This document shows, in pieces, positions 46,357 through 55,503 of a stretch of DNA of 64,000 nucleotides (positions are counted from its first letter, which is position 1; every line of letters starts with the position of its first letter). Source of the DNA: an uncultured Kangiella sp. (GTDB lineage Bacteria > Pseudomonadota > Gammaproteobacteria > Enterobacterales > Kangiellaceae). Location: positions 1 through 64,000 of the forward strand of contig CATNCP010000001.1 of assembly GCA_950096615.1 (NCBI GenBank), in the 5' to 3' direction. The notes beneath the pieces are model-generated. The model searched no databases, had not been told where the DNA came from, and worked only from the letters and a program-made list of their open reading frames with translations. The translations under genes were made by a program, and so were the position numbers.

Positions 46357-46997
46357 GCTGACACTACCTGTTGATAAAATGCTTCTAGCGTTTGTTCGAT
46401 TTGCTGCTGTACGTCGGCAACAGAACCTTCCGCATCAATGACTTTCATACGGTCTGGTTCAGCCTTAGCAATATCTAAATACCCCTGACGGACTTTATTG
46501 AAGAATTCAATTTTCTCCTCTTCAAACCTATCCGTTGGTCCGCGCTTTCGAGCGCGCTCAAGGCCAACCTCAATAGGTAAGTCCAGCATCAGCGTTAAGT
46601 CAGGCTTAAAACCTTGCAACGACCACTGCTCAAGCTCACGCAGTTTATCAAAGCCTAGCCCACGGCCAGCGCCTTGATATGCATAACTGGCATCCGTAAA
46701 GCGATCACATAACACCCAGGTTCCTTGCGCTAATGCAGGTTGTATTTTCTGATAAACATGTTGGCAACGAGCAGCGAACATGAGCAACAACTCCGTTTGC
46801 CCGTTAACTTTCTCGTCTCGGTTACTCAACAATAACTCACGAATTTCTTCAGCAAAAGGCGTTCCGCCCGGCTCGCGGGTATGAATCACATCATGCCCTT
46901 TGTCTTCTAGCCATTGCTTAACAAACGCCATGTTGGTTGATTTTCCAACGCCCTCGGTACCTTCTACGGTAATAAAGCGACCTTGTTTAACTATCAT
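46353..46997 (-). CDS. tmk: Thymidylate kinase
   Basis: The track's first residue is a TTG; the ATG at 46997 (MIVKQGRFITVEG) gives 214 aa, the usual length. P-loop GTEGVGKST, DTMP-binding TREPGGTPFAEEIR, CDRFTDASYAYQGAGRG and the lid RARKRGPTDRFE are present. The enzyme phosphorylates dTMP to dTDP. It is coupled to holB by a four-base overlap and overlaps the PH-domain gene by 11 bases. Confidence 0.95.
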   Translation of the reverse strand: MIVKQGRFITVEGTEGVGKSTNMAFVKQWLEDKGHDVIHTREPGGTPFAEEIRELLLSNRDEKVNGQTELLLMFAARCQHVYQKIQPALAQGTWVLCDRFTDASYAYQGAGRGLGFDKLRELEQWSLQGFKPDLTLMLDLPIEVGLERARKRGPTDRFEEEKIEFFNKVRQGYLDIAKAEPDRMKVIDAEGSVADVQQQIEQTLEAFYQQVVSA

Positions 46998-47454
46998 TTT
47001 GACTTTCAAATGCCTCTAACGCAAACTTTCTAAATTCTAGCGGCGCTACAATGATTGGAATAGGAGCTCTTCTTCCACCAGATCCGTTAACCCAAACGGT
47101 GCCAAAGTTTAGTATTCTGCCAACGATACCTTGTTCAACCGTTATACTTTCAACTGCAGAATAATTAAGCTCTATACTATCCCTTTTTATAAAGCCAAAC
47201 TTGGCAACAACTCTTTTGTTAGTTACAGCCAACTCGGTTCCAATATAATAAAAATAAGCTTTAATTAATGAGATAGCCCCAACTAACAAAATGATCGTAC
47301 CTACAAGAAGGTTCATTTTAGAGTCGCTGCTCCCTATAAGTAAAAGCCCTCCGAAAAGCGTTACAAATGCACCACTAAAGAAAACAAACCAATGAACCTT
47401 TCCGGCCTTAAGCAATGACTCACCTTGAATTAAATTATTATTGATATATTTCAT
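46987..47454 (-). CDS. Bacterial PH-domain membrane protein
   Basis: The 155-aa protein has two membrane helices near the N-terminus (WFVFFSGAFVTLFGGLLLIG; LVGTIILLVGAISLIKAYFY). A bPH-type domain follows (ELAVTNKRVVAKFGFIKRDS; ESITVEQGIVGRILNFGTVW). Function unknown. It is inserted between mltG and tmk, which are usually adjacent, and overlaps tmk, so it is cotranscribed. Its codon use looks more A/T-rich than that of tmk and mltG. Confidence 0.8.
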   Translation of the reverse strand: MKYINNNLIQGESLLKAGKVHWFVFFSGAFVTLFGGLLLIGSSDSKMNLLVGTIILLVGAISLIKAYFYYIGTELAVTNKRVVAKFGFIKRDSIELNYSAVESITVEQGIVGRILNFGTVWVNGSGGRRAPIPIIVAPLEFRKFALEAFESQNDS

Positions 47455-47488
47455 CCTTATCCCTTTTTGTCGTTTTAGCTTATAAAAG

Positions 47489-48490
47489 TTAACGCTTTAA
47501 TTGGTATTTGCGTACAGCACGATTATGCTCGGCTAACGTTTTACTGAAGTGATGGCTACCATCACCTTTCGCTACGAAGTACAGCGTATCGCCTTCTGCT
47601 GGATTTACAGCGGCATTGATGGCGTCTCGTCCGACGATAGCAATCGGTGTAGGTGGCAATCCTTTATGGACATAGGTATTCCACTCGTGAGGATCTCTAA
47701 TATCTTTACGACGGATATTGCCATCAAAGGTCGGTAATAATCCGTAAATGATCGTAGGATCGGTCTGTAATAGCATGCCACGCTCTAAACGACGGACAAA
47801 AACACCTGATATCTGCGCACGCTCACTTGGTACTGCAGTCTCTTTCTCAATAATAGAGGCCATAATCAAAGCTTCATATGGCTGCTCGTAAGGCAGACCT
47901 TGTGCTCGGTTGGCCCATTCTTCTTCGAGCACGTCCTTCAGACGCTTATGCGCTCGCTTGAGAATATCAATATCCGTATCACCTTTAGTGAACTGGTATG
48001 TATCGGCGAAGAATAGACCTTCTGGATAATCTTTACCGGTAAACTTTAATTGGCTCCATGTTTTAGCAAATTCTTGATTATCATCAATTGTCCGCACTAA
48101 ATCATCGTTACTGGCTAGAGCGGTTAACACCTCATAGATGTTCGCTCCTTCGACTAAAGTGACTCGATAAGTGATCACATCACCAGCCACTAGCTTTTCC
48201 AGTACATCAACCGCTGTCATATCAGGCGTGACAGCGTAGTTTCCTGCACGAATATCTCTTAACTCAGGCTTTAATCGCATTAGGATTTGATAGTAATAGT
48301 AGTTTTCGATCCGCCCTTGGTCATACCATTCCTGCCCAAGACCGAAAGCACTTTCGCCCTTTTGGACTTCAAGCTCTTGCTCTAAACCTAGAGGCCTTTC
48401 GACAAACGTCTGAAAACCCTGCCACAAATAGGCCGTAACCCCAGCAAATGCAATTAATACAATAAGTACAAAGATAAAGAATTTTTTCAT
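47489..48490 (-). CDS. mltG: Endolytic murein transglycosylase
   Basis: The 333-aa protein has one N-terminal membrane helix (FFIFVLIVLIAFAGVTAYLW), a LysM-like region and the YceG/MltG catalytic domain with the conserved Glu in ASIIEKETAVPSERAQISGV and DPTIIYGL. It cuts nascent glycan strands and sets their length. It follows pabC, its standard neighbour. Confidence 0.93.
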   Translation of the reverse strand: MKKFFIFVLIVLIAFAGVTAYLWQGFQTFVERPLGLEQELEVQKGESAFGLGQEWYDQGRIENYYYYQILMRLKPELRDIRAGNYAVTPDMTAVDVLEKLVAGDVITYRVTLVEGANIYEVLTALASNDDLVRTIDDNQEFAKTWSQLKFTGKDYPEGLFFADTYQFTKGDTDIDILKRAHKRLKDVLEEEWANRAQGLPYEQPYEALIMASIIEKETAVPSERAQISGVFVRRLERGMLLQTDPTIIYGLLPTFDGNIRRKDIRDPHEWNTYVHKGLPPTPIAIVGRDAINAAVNPAEGDTLYFVAKGDGSHHFSKTLAEHNRAVRKYQLKR

Positions 48491-48536
48491 TAAGAATTTT
48501 TCGTAATAGTTAAGTTTTTAGTAGTAATTATAAACG

Positions 48537-49346
48537 TTATTCGATCAGTGCGCTGTCTCGGTATTGCTGTTGTAATGTAGCAATATCTGGAGAAATATCA
48601 TACCGGTGCTGCATAATTTTAGTAACAGGAATCATACCGTAAAGCGCATTAGATACCATACAGTATTGCGCATCGTGTAAAACTTCCAGCCCAAATTTAG
48701 TGGCTTTCACATTTCTCTGTGTAGATAACAACCAGCGTCTTACGGTTCCATCGACCCCAGCACTATCCATTTCCGGCGTCAGCCATAAGCCATCTTGATA
48801 AAAGTAGATGTTGGTTTTACTCCCACCAATGATGTGTTGACCCACCAGCATAATACCATCAAAACATTCATCTGGGATCTCATTCGACGCTAAAACTTGA
48901 GGCAGTCGGTTTAAATGCTTCACACCAGCCAGCGCGGGATTATAGCTATCATGAGTATCACACAAAGCTAACGCCACACCTGTTTCTACAGCACTTAACT
49001 TGTCACTAGAAATATTACTCCAACTAACGATACGGCTAATATCGGGGTTTGCTGGTGGCTTATATCCTCTAACACCACTACCTCGAGTGATAGTTAGGCG
49101 TATCGCGCCATCATTTTTCTGTTTCGCAATAAGCTGCTCAATGTCTGCTTTGATTTGATCAATATCCAGTTCAGGGAAATGCAACTTTTCTGCACTCAAC
49201 CTAATTCGCTCAGCGTGTAGAAGCCAATGCTCCGCTTTACCATCGCGAACCCTAATCGTTGTAAAAAAACCATCTCCATAGAGTAAACCGCGGTCTGAAA
49301 TATCAAGATTTGTTAAATCTTGGCCGTTTACAAGCGTTTGAGCCAT
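48537..49346 (-). CDS. pabC: Aminodeoxychorismate lyase
   Basis: The 269-aa fold-type IV PLP enzyme forms p-aminobenzoate and pyruvate from aminodeoxychorismate for folate synthesis. Recognisable parts are DRGLLYGDGFFTTIRVRDG, the PLP-lysine segment VKHLNRLPQVLAS and DGIMLVG. Two starts are possible: GTG 49352 with AGAAGG five bases away, or ATG 49346, chosen here because the protein then begins MAQTLVNGQ. Folate-linked, like folE2 in this window. Confidence 0.9.
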   Translation of the reverse strand: MAQTLVNGQDLTNLDISDRGLLYGDGFFTTIRVRDGKAEHWLLHAERIRLSAEKLHFPELDIDQIKADIEQLIAKQKNDGAIRLTITRGSGVRGYKPPANPDISRIVSWSNISSDKLSAVETGVALALCDTHDSYNPALAGVKHLNRLPQVLASNEIPDECFDGIMLVGQHIIGGSKTNIYFYQDGLWLTPEMDSAGVDGTVRRWLLSTQRNVKATKFGLEVLHDAQYCMVSNALYGMIPVTKIMQHRYDISPDIATLQQQYRDSALIE

Positions 49347-49490
49347 CAGCACATATACCTTCTAAAAATTTTTGGCTATTATTCAAAGAAATAACAAAAA
49401 GCGTCACCTCTCCCCCACGTAGCTTACACTTGGAAAATAAAGAAGGCCACTCTCAGGGCTTTATGGATAAATATTAATTGGATATTAAAT

Positions 49491-50351
49491 ATGAAGATAT
49501 TAACTATCGTTATAGGCGGATTGTTTTTGGGGATAGCTGCACCCAGTAAAGGTCAAGAGGTATTTTTTACTGACTTTGAAGAAGCTCCGGATAACTCAGG
49601 CTTTACAGCTGGGCCGCTTGATGGTTGGAGCACCACAGATGAAGCTATCGAATACTGGTATCACACCACTGGGCACTCATCGCAGCCAGCCTTCGGAAAC
49701 TTTATTGAGTTAAATGCATCTTCCACCTTCCAGAGTGCCACTGATATTACCCGCACAATCAACACCGTCTCGGGAGTAGAGTATCGATTATCATTTATTT
49801 ACTCTGGCCGAGCTGGATGGAGCCAAGCATATAACAGCATGGACGTGCGTCTAGATGGTACAACCCTAGCCTCATATACCGATAATGCTGGAAGTCGTTC
49901 TGATCACTTATGGCAAAATGCTGCCGTTACTTTTATCGGCACCGGCGGCGCTCAAACCTTAAGCTTTGTCAGCACAGGTTTTTTCTTTGCTCAAGGACGA
50001 GGTATGCGCTTAGATGGCATTCGTCTTGAATTTACCTCTCACGACATCTCAGTAACAAAGTCGGATAGTAAAGGAGAGTTCCAGCCTGGCGAAACCTCTT
50101 CTTACACCATTACAGTAACCAATAATGGGCCAGATAATGCGCAGAATATTGATATTAGTGATAACCTACCAAGCGGAATGACACTCAGCGGCGCTTGGTC
50201 ATGTAGCGCACCAACAGGCTCTTCATGTAGCGCAGGTTCAGGTGGCGCGGCAGGTGATACTTCCGTAAGCCTAACGGCAAATATAGAAAATGGTGACGCT
50301 GTAACAGTTACCGTTCCAGTGACTTACTCCTCAGATCCTAACGATTACTAA
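49491..50351 (+). CDS. Secreted protein with N-terminal beta domain and DUF11 repeat
   Basis: The 286-aa protein has a signal peptide (MKILTIVIGGLFLGIAAPSKG). A lectin-like or DUF642-like beta domain comes first (FFTDFEEAPDNSGFTAGPLD; ITRTINTVSGVEYRLSFIYSGR), then one DUF11 repeat (GETSSYTITVTNNGPDNAQN; DNLPSGMTLSG). DUF11 is common in cell-surface proteins. It lies on the opposite strand between pabC and fabF, which are neighbours elsewhere, so it is an insertion. No anchor is visible. Confidence 0.75.
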   Translation: MKILTIVIGGLFLGIAAPSKGQEVFFTDFEEAPDNSGFTAGPLDGWSTTDEAIEYWYHTTGHSSQPAFGNFIELNASSTFQSATDITRTINTVSGVEYRLSFIYSGRAGWSQAYNSMDVRLDGTTLASYTDNAGSRSDHLWQNAAVTFIGTGGAQTLSFVSTGFFFAQGRGMRLDGIRLEFTSHDISVTKSDSKGEFQPGETSSYTITVTNNGPDNAQNIDISDNLPSGMTLSGAWSCSAPTGSSCSAGSGGAAGDTSVSLTANIENGDAVTVTVPVTYSSDPNDY

Positions 50352-50364
50352 TTATTTGAGGATT

Positions 50365-50400
50365 ATGCAAAAGGCGGCTCTGAGGCCGCCTTTTTTATTA
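50365..50400. terminator. Bidirectional Rho-independent terminator
   Basis: The stem AAAAGGCGGC/GCCGCCTTTT has a six-base loop and is followed by TTTTTTATT on the plus strand. It lies between the convergent DUF11 gene and fabF. The T-run is stronger on the plus strand. Confidence 0.88.
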
Positions 50401-50421
50401 CAAATACTGAAATTCAGCGAG

Positions 50422-51660
50422 TTAGACTTTGCTGAAAAGTAATGAGCCGTTAGTACCGCCAAAACCAAAAGAGTTACACAACACATGTTTTAACTCTGCT
50501 TCTCTGGCTGTATGTGGCACATAGTCCAAGTCACAACCTTCGCCTGGGTTATCAAGATTGACCGTTGGCGGAGCTACCTGATCAACCAAAGCCATCACGC
50601 TGAAGATAGACTCCACAGCGCCAGCTGCACCAAGCAAGTGGCCTGTCATGGATTTAGTCGAACTAACCATAACTTTCTTAGCATGTTCGCCAAACACGGA
50701 CTTGACCGCATCAGTTTCCGCGATATCGCCAGCTGGAGTTGAGGTACCGTGAGCGTTGATGTATTGGACATCAGAAGGATTTAGTTGAGCATCATTAAGA
50801 GCATTTTCCATGGCTGATGCAGCACCTTCGCCGCCAGGCGCAGGAGATGTCATGTGATAAGCATCAGCACTCATACCAAAGCCAGTTAGCTCGGCATAAA
50901 TTTTAGCGCCACGCGCTTTAGCGTGCTCATACTCTTCTAACATCATCACACCAGCACCATCGCCCATCACAAAGCCATCACGATCTTTGTCCCAAGGACG
51001 GCTCGCTGCGTGAGGGTTGTCATTGCGAGTCGATAATGCTTTTGCAGAACCGAAACCGCCTAGTGCTGTTGGCGTACTGGCTTTCTCAGCGCCGCCCGCT
51101 AACATCGCATCAGCATCGCCGTAGGCAATCATACGAGCTGCATGGCCAATCGTATGAACACCTGTCGTACAAGCCGTCACAATCGCAATGTTAGGCCCTT
51201 TCAAGCCATAATTAATCGACAAGTGACCAGAAATCATATTGATAATAGAGCCTGGTACGAAAAAAGGTGAAATTTTGCGAGGGCCTGATTTATCCCAAAG
51301 CAGCGTATTCTTCTCGATAGTTTCTAAGCCACCGATACCTGCGCCAACACAAGCACCAATTCGACGCTCATTGTCAGGAGTCACTTCTAAGCCTGAATCT
51401 TCCCAAGCCTGAGCACCTGCGACAATGCCATATTGGATAAACTTATCCATACGACGAGCATCACGCTTAGATACCGCTGGCTCAGAGTCAAAATTTTTGA
51501 CGGAACAGGCAAACTTGGTATTGAAGTCGCTAACATCGAAATCTTCAATAGGCCCCGCACCGCTGCGAGCCGCTAGAATACCTTCCCATGAATCTTTAAT
51601 GTTATTACCTAATGGGCTTAACATTCCAAGACCAGTAACAACAACTCTACGCTTACTCAA
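50422..51660 (-). CDS. fabF: Beta-ketoacyl-ACP synthase II
   Basis: The 412-aa condensing enzyme has the Cys-His-His triad in [22 protein letters not shown] and [15 protein letters not shown]. It elongates acyl-ACP and controls unsaturated fatty acid composition with temperature. The protein must begin [14 protein letters not shown], whose first codon is TTG; GAGAGGTG lies six bases before it, so a TTG start is well supported. It lies downstream of acpP beyond a terminator. Confidence 0.95.
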   Translation of the reverse strand: MSKRRVVVTGLGMLSPLGNNIKDSWEGILAARSGAGPIEDFDVSDFNTKFACSVKNFDSEPAVSKRDARRMDKFIQYGIVAGAQAWEDSGLEVTPDNERRIGACVGAGIGGLETIEKNTLLWDKSGPRKISPFFVPGSIINMISGHLSINYGLKGPNIAIVTACTTGVHTIGHAARMIAYGDADAMLAGGAEKASTPTALGGFGSAKALSTRNDNPHAASRPWDKDRDGFVMGDGAGVMMLEEYEHAKARGAKIYAELTGFGMSADAYHMTSPAPGGEGAASAMENALNDAQLNPSDVQYINAHGTSTPAGDIAETDAVKSVFGEHAKKVMVSSTKSMTGHLLGAAGAVESIFSVMALVDQVAPPTVNLDNPGEGCDLDYVPHTAREAELKHVLCNSFGFGGTNGSLLFSKV

Positions 51661-51772
51661 GGAAACACCTCTCGATCAATTACTTGGGTTATCAGAATCT
51701 AGTTATGGGTAAGTGGCGGATGCTACGTATTGAGCTCGACCGAACCCATGTGTAATGACTAATAACCTACTT

Positions 51773-51809
51773 AAAAAAATGGGCAAAATACCTTCGTATT
51801 TCACCCATT
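51773..51809 (-). terminator. Rho-independent terminator of acpP
   Basis: On the minus strand AATGGG-TG-AAATAC-GAAG-GTATTT-TG-CCCATT forms an interrupted 12-base-pair stem followed by TTTTTTTAAG. It lies between acpP and fabF and may allow a higher level of acpP mRNA than of fabF. Confidence 0.82.
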
Positions 51810-51874
51810 ATATTCGCTAACTATGACAATAAGATGTACTGATAGTTTGGCGAACAGATTGCAGACGAGTTGGC

Positions 51875-52114
51875 TTACGCGTCAACATTAGCCTTAATGT
51901 AATCAATAGCTGCTTGAACAGTGTTGATCTTTTCAGCTTCTTCGTCTGGGATTTCAGTATCGAACTCTTCTTCAAGAGCCATAACCAACTCAACTGTATC
52001 CAATGAATCAGCACCTAGATCGTCAACAAAAGAAGCTTCAGCTGTAACTTCGTCTTCTTTAACACCTAGTTGTTCAACAACGATACCTTTTACACGTTCT
52101 TCGATAGTACTCAT
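51875..52114 (-). CDS. acpP: Acyl carrier protein
   Basis: From ATG 52114 the 79-aa protein begins [20 protein letters not shown] and carries the phosphopantetheine serine in [18 protein letters not shown]. The track's 22-residue extension runs into the leader. GAGGAA precedes the ATG. ACP carries acyl chains for the surrounding fab enzymes. Confidence 0.97.
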   Translation of the reverse strand: MSTIEERVKGIVVEQLGVKEDEVTAEASFVDDLGADSLDTVELVMALEEEFDTEIPDEEAEKINTVQAAIDYIKANVDA

Positions 52115-52488
52115 CTGTTTAAATTCCTCATTTATTTCCACAGTATCACACTGCGTGGGTAGTTTAGTTAACTGAACCAAAGTTGCAAGTGCAAATTACC
52201 TTTTTAGCTAAAGGTCAGACCACGCATAAATTACAACTTCTGGCTAAAAATTAAAAGCAAATAATAACAAAAATCATCTGCCTTTCACAAAATTTCTACT
52301 TAAAAAACCTAGTGTTATGATTAAAACTTAATTTATCAAATAACGTTACTAGTCTTTATTATGTATTTAGAGACCTTATTTTTGTTGTCTGACGAGGCGT
52401 AAGAAAAACTTTAGAGTCTGAGTGTGTTTTTAACACATGATGCTTTAAAGTTTTTCTTAGAACAAAGTCAGACATCAAAAAGGTGTCT
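52115..52488. other. acpP-fabG intergenic region
   Basis: 374 bases without a gene. The right half is the 129-base near-palindrome described separately; the left half is A/T-rich and should contain the acpP promoter (minus strand). Nothing else was recognised. Confidence 0.5.
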
Positions 52489-52494
52489 CTAAAT
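52366..52494. repeat. 129-base near-palindromic element
   Basis: The ends are perfect inverted repeats (ATTTAGAGAC/GTCTCTAAAT). Inside, TGTCTGAC pairs with GTCAGACA and TAAGAAAAACTTTA with TAAAGTTTTTCTTA; the centre has a small TGTGTT/AACACA hairpin. Most of the element can fold into one long stem. Its right end contains the fabG stop codon. It looks like a MITE-type insertion or a large processed hairpin at the 3' end of fabG. Confidence 0.7.
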
Positions 52495-53235
52495 CATGTG
52501 CATCCCGCCATTAACGTTGATCGTTTCCCCAGTAATGTAACCCGCTTGGTCTGAGGTCAAAAAGCCCACAGCATTAGCGATTTCTTCCGGCTGGCCCAAA
52601 CGCGCCATTGGGATTTGATCGAACATCGCCTGACGTTGATCATCGTTTAGTGCTTTAGTCATATCAGTATCAATAAAGCCTGGAGCGACAACGTTGACCG
52701 TAATGCCACGAGAACCAACTTCGCGAGCCAATGATTTCGAGAAGCCTATTAGACCTGCTTTCGCCGCTGAATAATTGGCTTGCCCGGCATTACCCATAGT
52801 GCCCACAACAGAGCCAATGGTCACAATACGGCCCCACTTGTTCTTCATCATGCCACGCAAGCACGCCTTTGAGAGACGGAAGATTGACGTTAAGTTAGTC
52901 TCTAAAATACTATCCCACTCGTCATCCTTCATGCGCATCAGAAGGTTATCACGCGTAATACCAGCATTGTTTACCAGAATTTCTGGTGTTTTGCCCTGCT
53001 CGTCTTTTATGGCATCAAGAACACTCTTGATACTATCAGCGTCCGTGACATTAAGGCATAAACCTTGTCCATTAAGGCCAGCTGCTTTGAAGTTTTCAGA
53101 GATTTTTTCAGCACCAGACTCAGACGTCGCTGTGCCGTACACAACGGCTCCAGACTGGGATAAATTATGGGCAATGGCTTGGCCAATACCACGACTTGCG
53201 CCAGTAACTAGCGCGATCTTTCCTTCAATACTCAT
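52489..53235 (-). CDS. fabG: 3-oxoacyl-ACP reductase
   Basis: The 248-aa short-chain dehydrogenase has the NADP site TGASRGIGQAIAHNL, the NNAG stretch, and catalytic Ser/Tyr/Lys in GSVVGTMGNAGQANYSAAKAG. It ends in the usual GGMHMI. It reduces beta-ketoacyl-ACP. The stop codon lies within the palindromic element downstream. It follows fabD by 27 bases. Confidence 0.95.
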   Translation of the reverse strand: MSIEGKIALVTGASRGIGQAIAHNLSQSGAVVYGTATSESGAEKISENFKAAGLNGQGLCLNVTDADSIKSVLDAIKDEQGKTPEILVNNAGITRDNLLMRMKDDEWDSILETNLTSIFRLSKACLRGMMKNKWGRIVTIGSVVGTMGNAGQANYSAAKAGLIGFSKSLAREVGSRGITVNVVAPGFIDTDMTKALNDDQRQAMFDQIPMARLGQPEEIANAVGFLTSDQAGYITGETINVNGGMHMI

Positions 53236-53262
53236 AGAATTATCTACCTACCTAACCGATTA

Positions 53263-54189
53263 TTAGTCTGCTAATGCAGCTTCAAACTTATCTAATGTTC
53301 CTAATGGCTTGCCTGCTAAAGCACGATCAATTCGTTTGGCTAGACCACACAATACATTCCCTGGGCCACATTCATAAAGCGTTTCCACGCCCTCGTCTTT
53401 TAAACGTTGAACTGTTTCCGTCCAACGTACGGGGTTATACAGTTGACGAATCAGAGCATCTTTAATCGCGTCGGCTGTTGCTTCAGCTGAAACGTCTACA
53501 TTATTAATCACTGGTATGTCAGGATTATTAAAGTTGATGGCTTCTAGTGCCTCCGACAGCTTTTCTGCGGCTGGCTTCATTAAAGCGCAGTGCGAAGGAA
53601 CGCTGACCGGCAACGGTAAGGCACGCTTTGCACCCGCTTCTTTACAGGCTTCCATAGCGCGCTCAACAGCCGCTGCACTACCAGCGATAACCACTTGGCC
53701 TGGCGAGTTGTAATTTACCGCCTCAACCACTTCGTCTTGTTCGCTATCAGCGCAAGCCTGGCGTACTTTATCGTCATCTAAGCCAATGATAGCCGCCATC
53801 TTACCAGTGCCAGCAGGCACCGCCGCTTGCATAAACTCTCCACGAGCCTGAACTAAAACCGCCGCATCCTTTAATGACAAAACGCCTGAAGCCACTAATG
53901 CGCTGTATTCGCCTAAGCTATGGCCAGCTAGAAAAGCTGGTTTTTCGCCACCTTTTTCTAACCATAAACGCCATAAAGCGATACTTGCTGTTAACAAAGC
54001 AGGTTGAGTGTATTGGGTTTGATTGAGCTTTTCTTCATCATTTTGAACCAAATCCCACAAGTTATAACCCAAACCCTCACTCGCCTCGGCGAAGGTTAAC
54101 TCAATTAAAGGAGTCGTCGCCGCAACATCCGCCAACATACCTAACGTCTGCGAACCCTGCCCCGGAAATACAAATGCTTTTTTACTCAT
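53263..54189 (-). CDS. fabD: Malonyl-CoA:ACP transacylase
   Basis: The 308-aa enzyme has the GxSxG nucleophile in AGHSLGEYSALVASG, FVFPGQGSQTLGM at the N-terminus and the catalytic His in SVPSHCALMKPAA. It loads malonyl groups onto ACP. A terminator-like hairpin and repeats separate it from fabH upstream, so it probably has its own promoter. Confidence 0.95.
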   Translation of the reverse strand: MSKKAFVFPGQGSQTLGMLADVAATTPLIELTFAEASEGLGYNLWDLVQNDEEKLNQTQYTQPALLTASIALWRLWLEKGGEKPAFLAGHSLGEYSALVASGVLSLKDAAVLVQARGEFMQAAVPAGTGKMAAIIGLDDDKVRQACADSEQDEVVEAVNYNSPGQVVIAGSAAAVERAMEACKEAGAKRALPLPVSVPSHCALMKPAAEKLSEALEAINFNNPDIPVINNVDVSAEATADAIKDALIRQLYNPVRWTETVQRLKDEGVETLYECGPGNVLCGLAKRIDRALAGKPLGTLDKFEAALAD

Positions 54190-54271
54190 AATAAATACTT
54201 TTCTTTTATTTCAATTAGTTAAAATAACTTATTAAAGTAATTGTTTACTTTATTAATGAATATCTAAAACC

Positions 54272-54303
54272 AAAAAAGAGCTAGGCAATGCTGAGGCTCT
54301 TTT
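54272..54303 (-). terminator. Hairpin with U-run between fabH and fabD
   Basis: On the minus strand AAAAGAGC/GCTCTTTT encloses a 14-base loop and is followed by TTTTTTGG. It would end or attenuate transcription from plsX-fabH before fabD. Confidence 0.65.
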
Positions 54304-54314
54304 GATCTTTAAGA

Positions 54315-54346
54315 CACTGGATCCGCGGTTAAACCGCGGGATGACG
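54315..54346. repeat. REP-like palindromic element
   Basis: CTGGATCCGCGGTTAAACCG followed by CGGGATGACG has a CCGCGGTT/AACCGCGG stem flanked by GGAT and ATGACG. This is the layout of the widespread gammaproteobacterial extragenic palindromes mobilised by RAYT transposases. Only one copy was seen in the window. Confidence 0.6.
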
Positions 54347-54372
54347 CTTAACTTTTGTTGGGAGTTCAGACC

Positions 54373-54495
54373 TTAAAATTAGCGAGCTAGCTGAGACAAG
54401 GCTTTCACATTTTCAAAACGCGCAGTTTAGTGGACTAAATGAGCATTTTTGAAAATGTGTATAACGCAGTTCTCAGCGACGCACAGCAATTTTAA
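54373..54495. repeat. 123-base near-palindromic element at the fabH 3' end
   Basis: The element begins TTAAAATT and ends AATTTTAA. Its central stem CACATTTTCAAAA/TTTTGAAAATGTG is perfect over 13 pairs, with a second stem TTTAGT/ACTAAA at the tip and an outer GCTGAGA/TCTCAGC. The fabH stop codon lies within its right end. It is likely a dispersed repeat, but only one copy was seen here. Confidence 0.65.
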
Positions 54496-55454
54496 TACTT
54501 AATTAAGGCCGAACCCCATGTAAATCCGCCGCCAAAGCTTTCAAGCAAACAAATATCGCCACGCTTAATACGTCCGTCCTCAATCGCTTCGCACATGGCT
54601 AGCGGAATCGAGGCGCTTGATGTATTACCGTGTTTATCAACGGTAACCACCACTTTATCCATACCAGCACCTAACTTCTTCGCAGTGGCTTGAATAATGC
54701 GGATATTCGCTTGGTGTGGTATCAACCAGTCAATATCGTCTCTGGTCATGTTGTTCGCTTCAAGCGTTTCATCGACGATGCTGCTTAGTGTTTTTACTGC
54801 AACCTTGAACACTTCATTACCACGCATGACGATTTGAGGCTCAGGAAAGTCCCCAAGTTGATCACGTAAACCATTGTTGCAATACAACAAATCTCCGTAA
54901 CCGCCGTCTGCATGAATGTGCGTTGATAAAATACCTGGTTCATCGCTTGCCGTAACGACAGCGGCGCCAGCGCCATCACCAAAAATCACACAGGTTGTTC
55001 TGTCTTCCCAGTTCACTAAACGAGAAAGCACTTCAGTACCAACCACTAGTACATTTTTACGGTGACCTGTTTTAATAAACTGATCAGCAATACTTAAGCC
55101 ATAAACAAAACCTGGGCACGCTGTCGTAATATCAAAAGCAGGAACGCCACCAATACCAAGCTCATGGCCAATGTAACAGGCTGAGCTAGGGAACATTTTA
55201 TCTGGAGTCGCTGTACCCACCACGATCATATCGATATCTTTTGCATCGATTCCAGCGTCCGCAATGGCTTTCTTAGCTGCTTCAACGCCTAAATGTGACG
55301 CTGATTGGTCATCGGCAGCAATGTGGCGAGTTTTAATACCGGTTCGCTCAGTAATCCACTGATCTGAAGTCTCTACTATTTTTTCCAAATCGGCGTTAGT
55401 TAACACCTTCTCTGGTAAATAACTGCCCATGCCTAAAATTCGAGAATGTTTCAC
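54492..55454 (-). CDS. fabH: Beta-ketoacyl-ACP synthase III
   Basis: The 320-aa enzyme starts fatty acid synthesis from acetyl-CoA and malonyl-ACP. The triad is in [10 protein letters not shown] (Cys), [10 protein letters not shown] (His) and [11 protein letters not shown] (Asn). The first codon is GTG, with AAAGG before it. The stop codon overlaps the end of the palindromic repeat. Confidence 0.95.
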   Translation of the reverse strand: MKHSRILGMGSYLPEKVLTNADLEKIVETSDQWITERTGIKTRHIAADDQSASHLGVEAAKKAIADAGIDAKDIDMIVVGTATPDKMFPSSACYIGHELGIGGVPAFDITTACPGFVYGLSIADQFIKTGHRKNVLVVGTEVLSRLVNWEDRTTCVIFGDGAGAAVVTASDEPGILSTHIHADGGYGDLLYCNNGLRDQLGDFPEPQIVMRGNEVFKVAVKTLSSIVDETLEANNMTRDDIDWLIPHQANIRIIQATAKKLGAGMDKVVVTVDKHGNTSSASIPLAMCEAIEDGRIKRGDICLLESFGGGFTWGSALIKY

Positions 55455-55503
55455 ACTATCTACCTTTATTTTTAATCGTCTCGTTAATCGTCAAATCAGA
55501 GTC

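Larger units (their letters stand above)
54190..54491. other. fabH-fabD intergenic region with terminator, REP-like and palindromic repeats
   Basis: 302 bases without a gene. From fabH towards fabD (minus strand) it holds the end of a 123-base palindrome, a REP-like hairpin and a terminator-like hairpin, each listed separately. In related genomes the two genes usually lie close together, so this spacing comes from added repeats. Confidence 0.6.

Noticed and set aside
52115-52180. N-terminal extension of acpP in the ORF track
   Set aside because: The ATG at 52114 follows GAGGAA and gives the standard ACP N-terminus.
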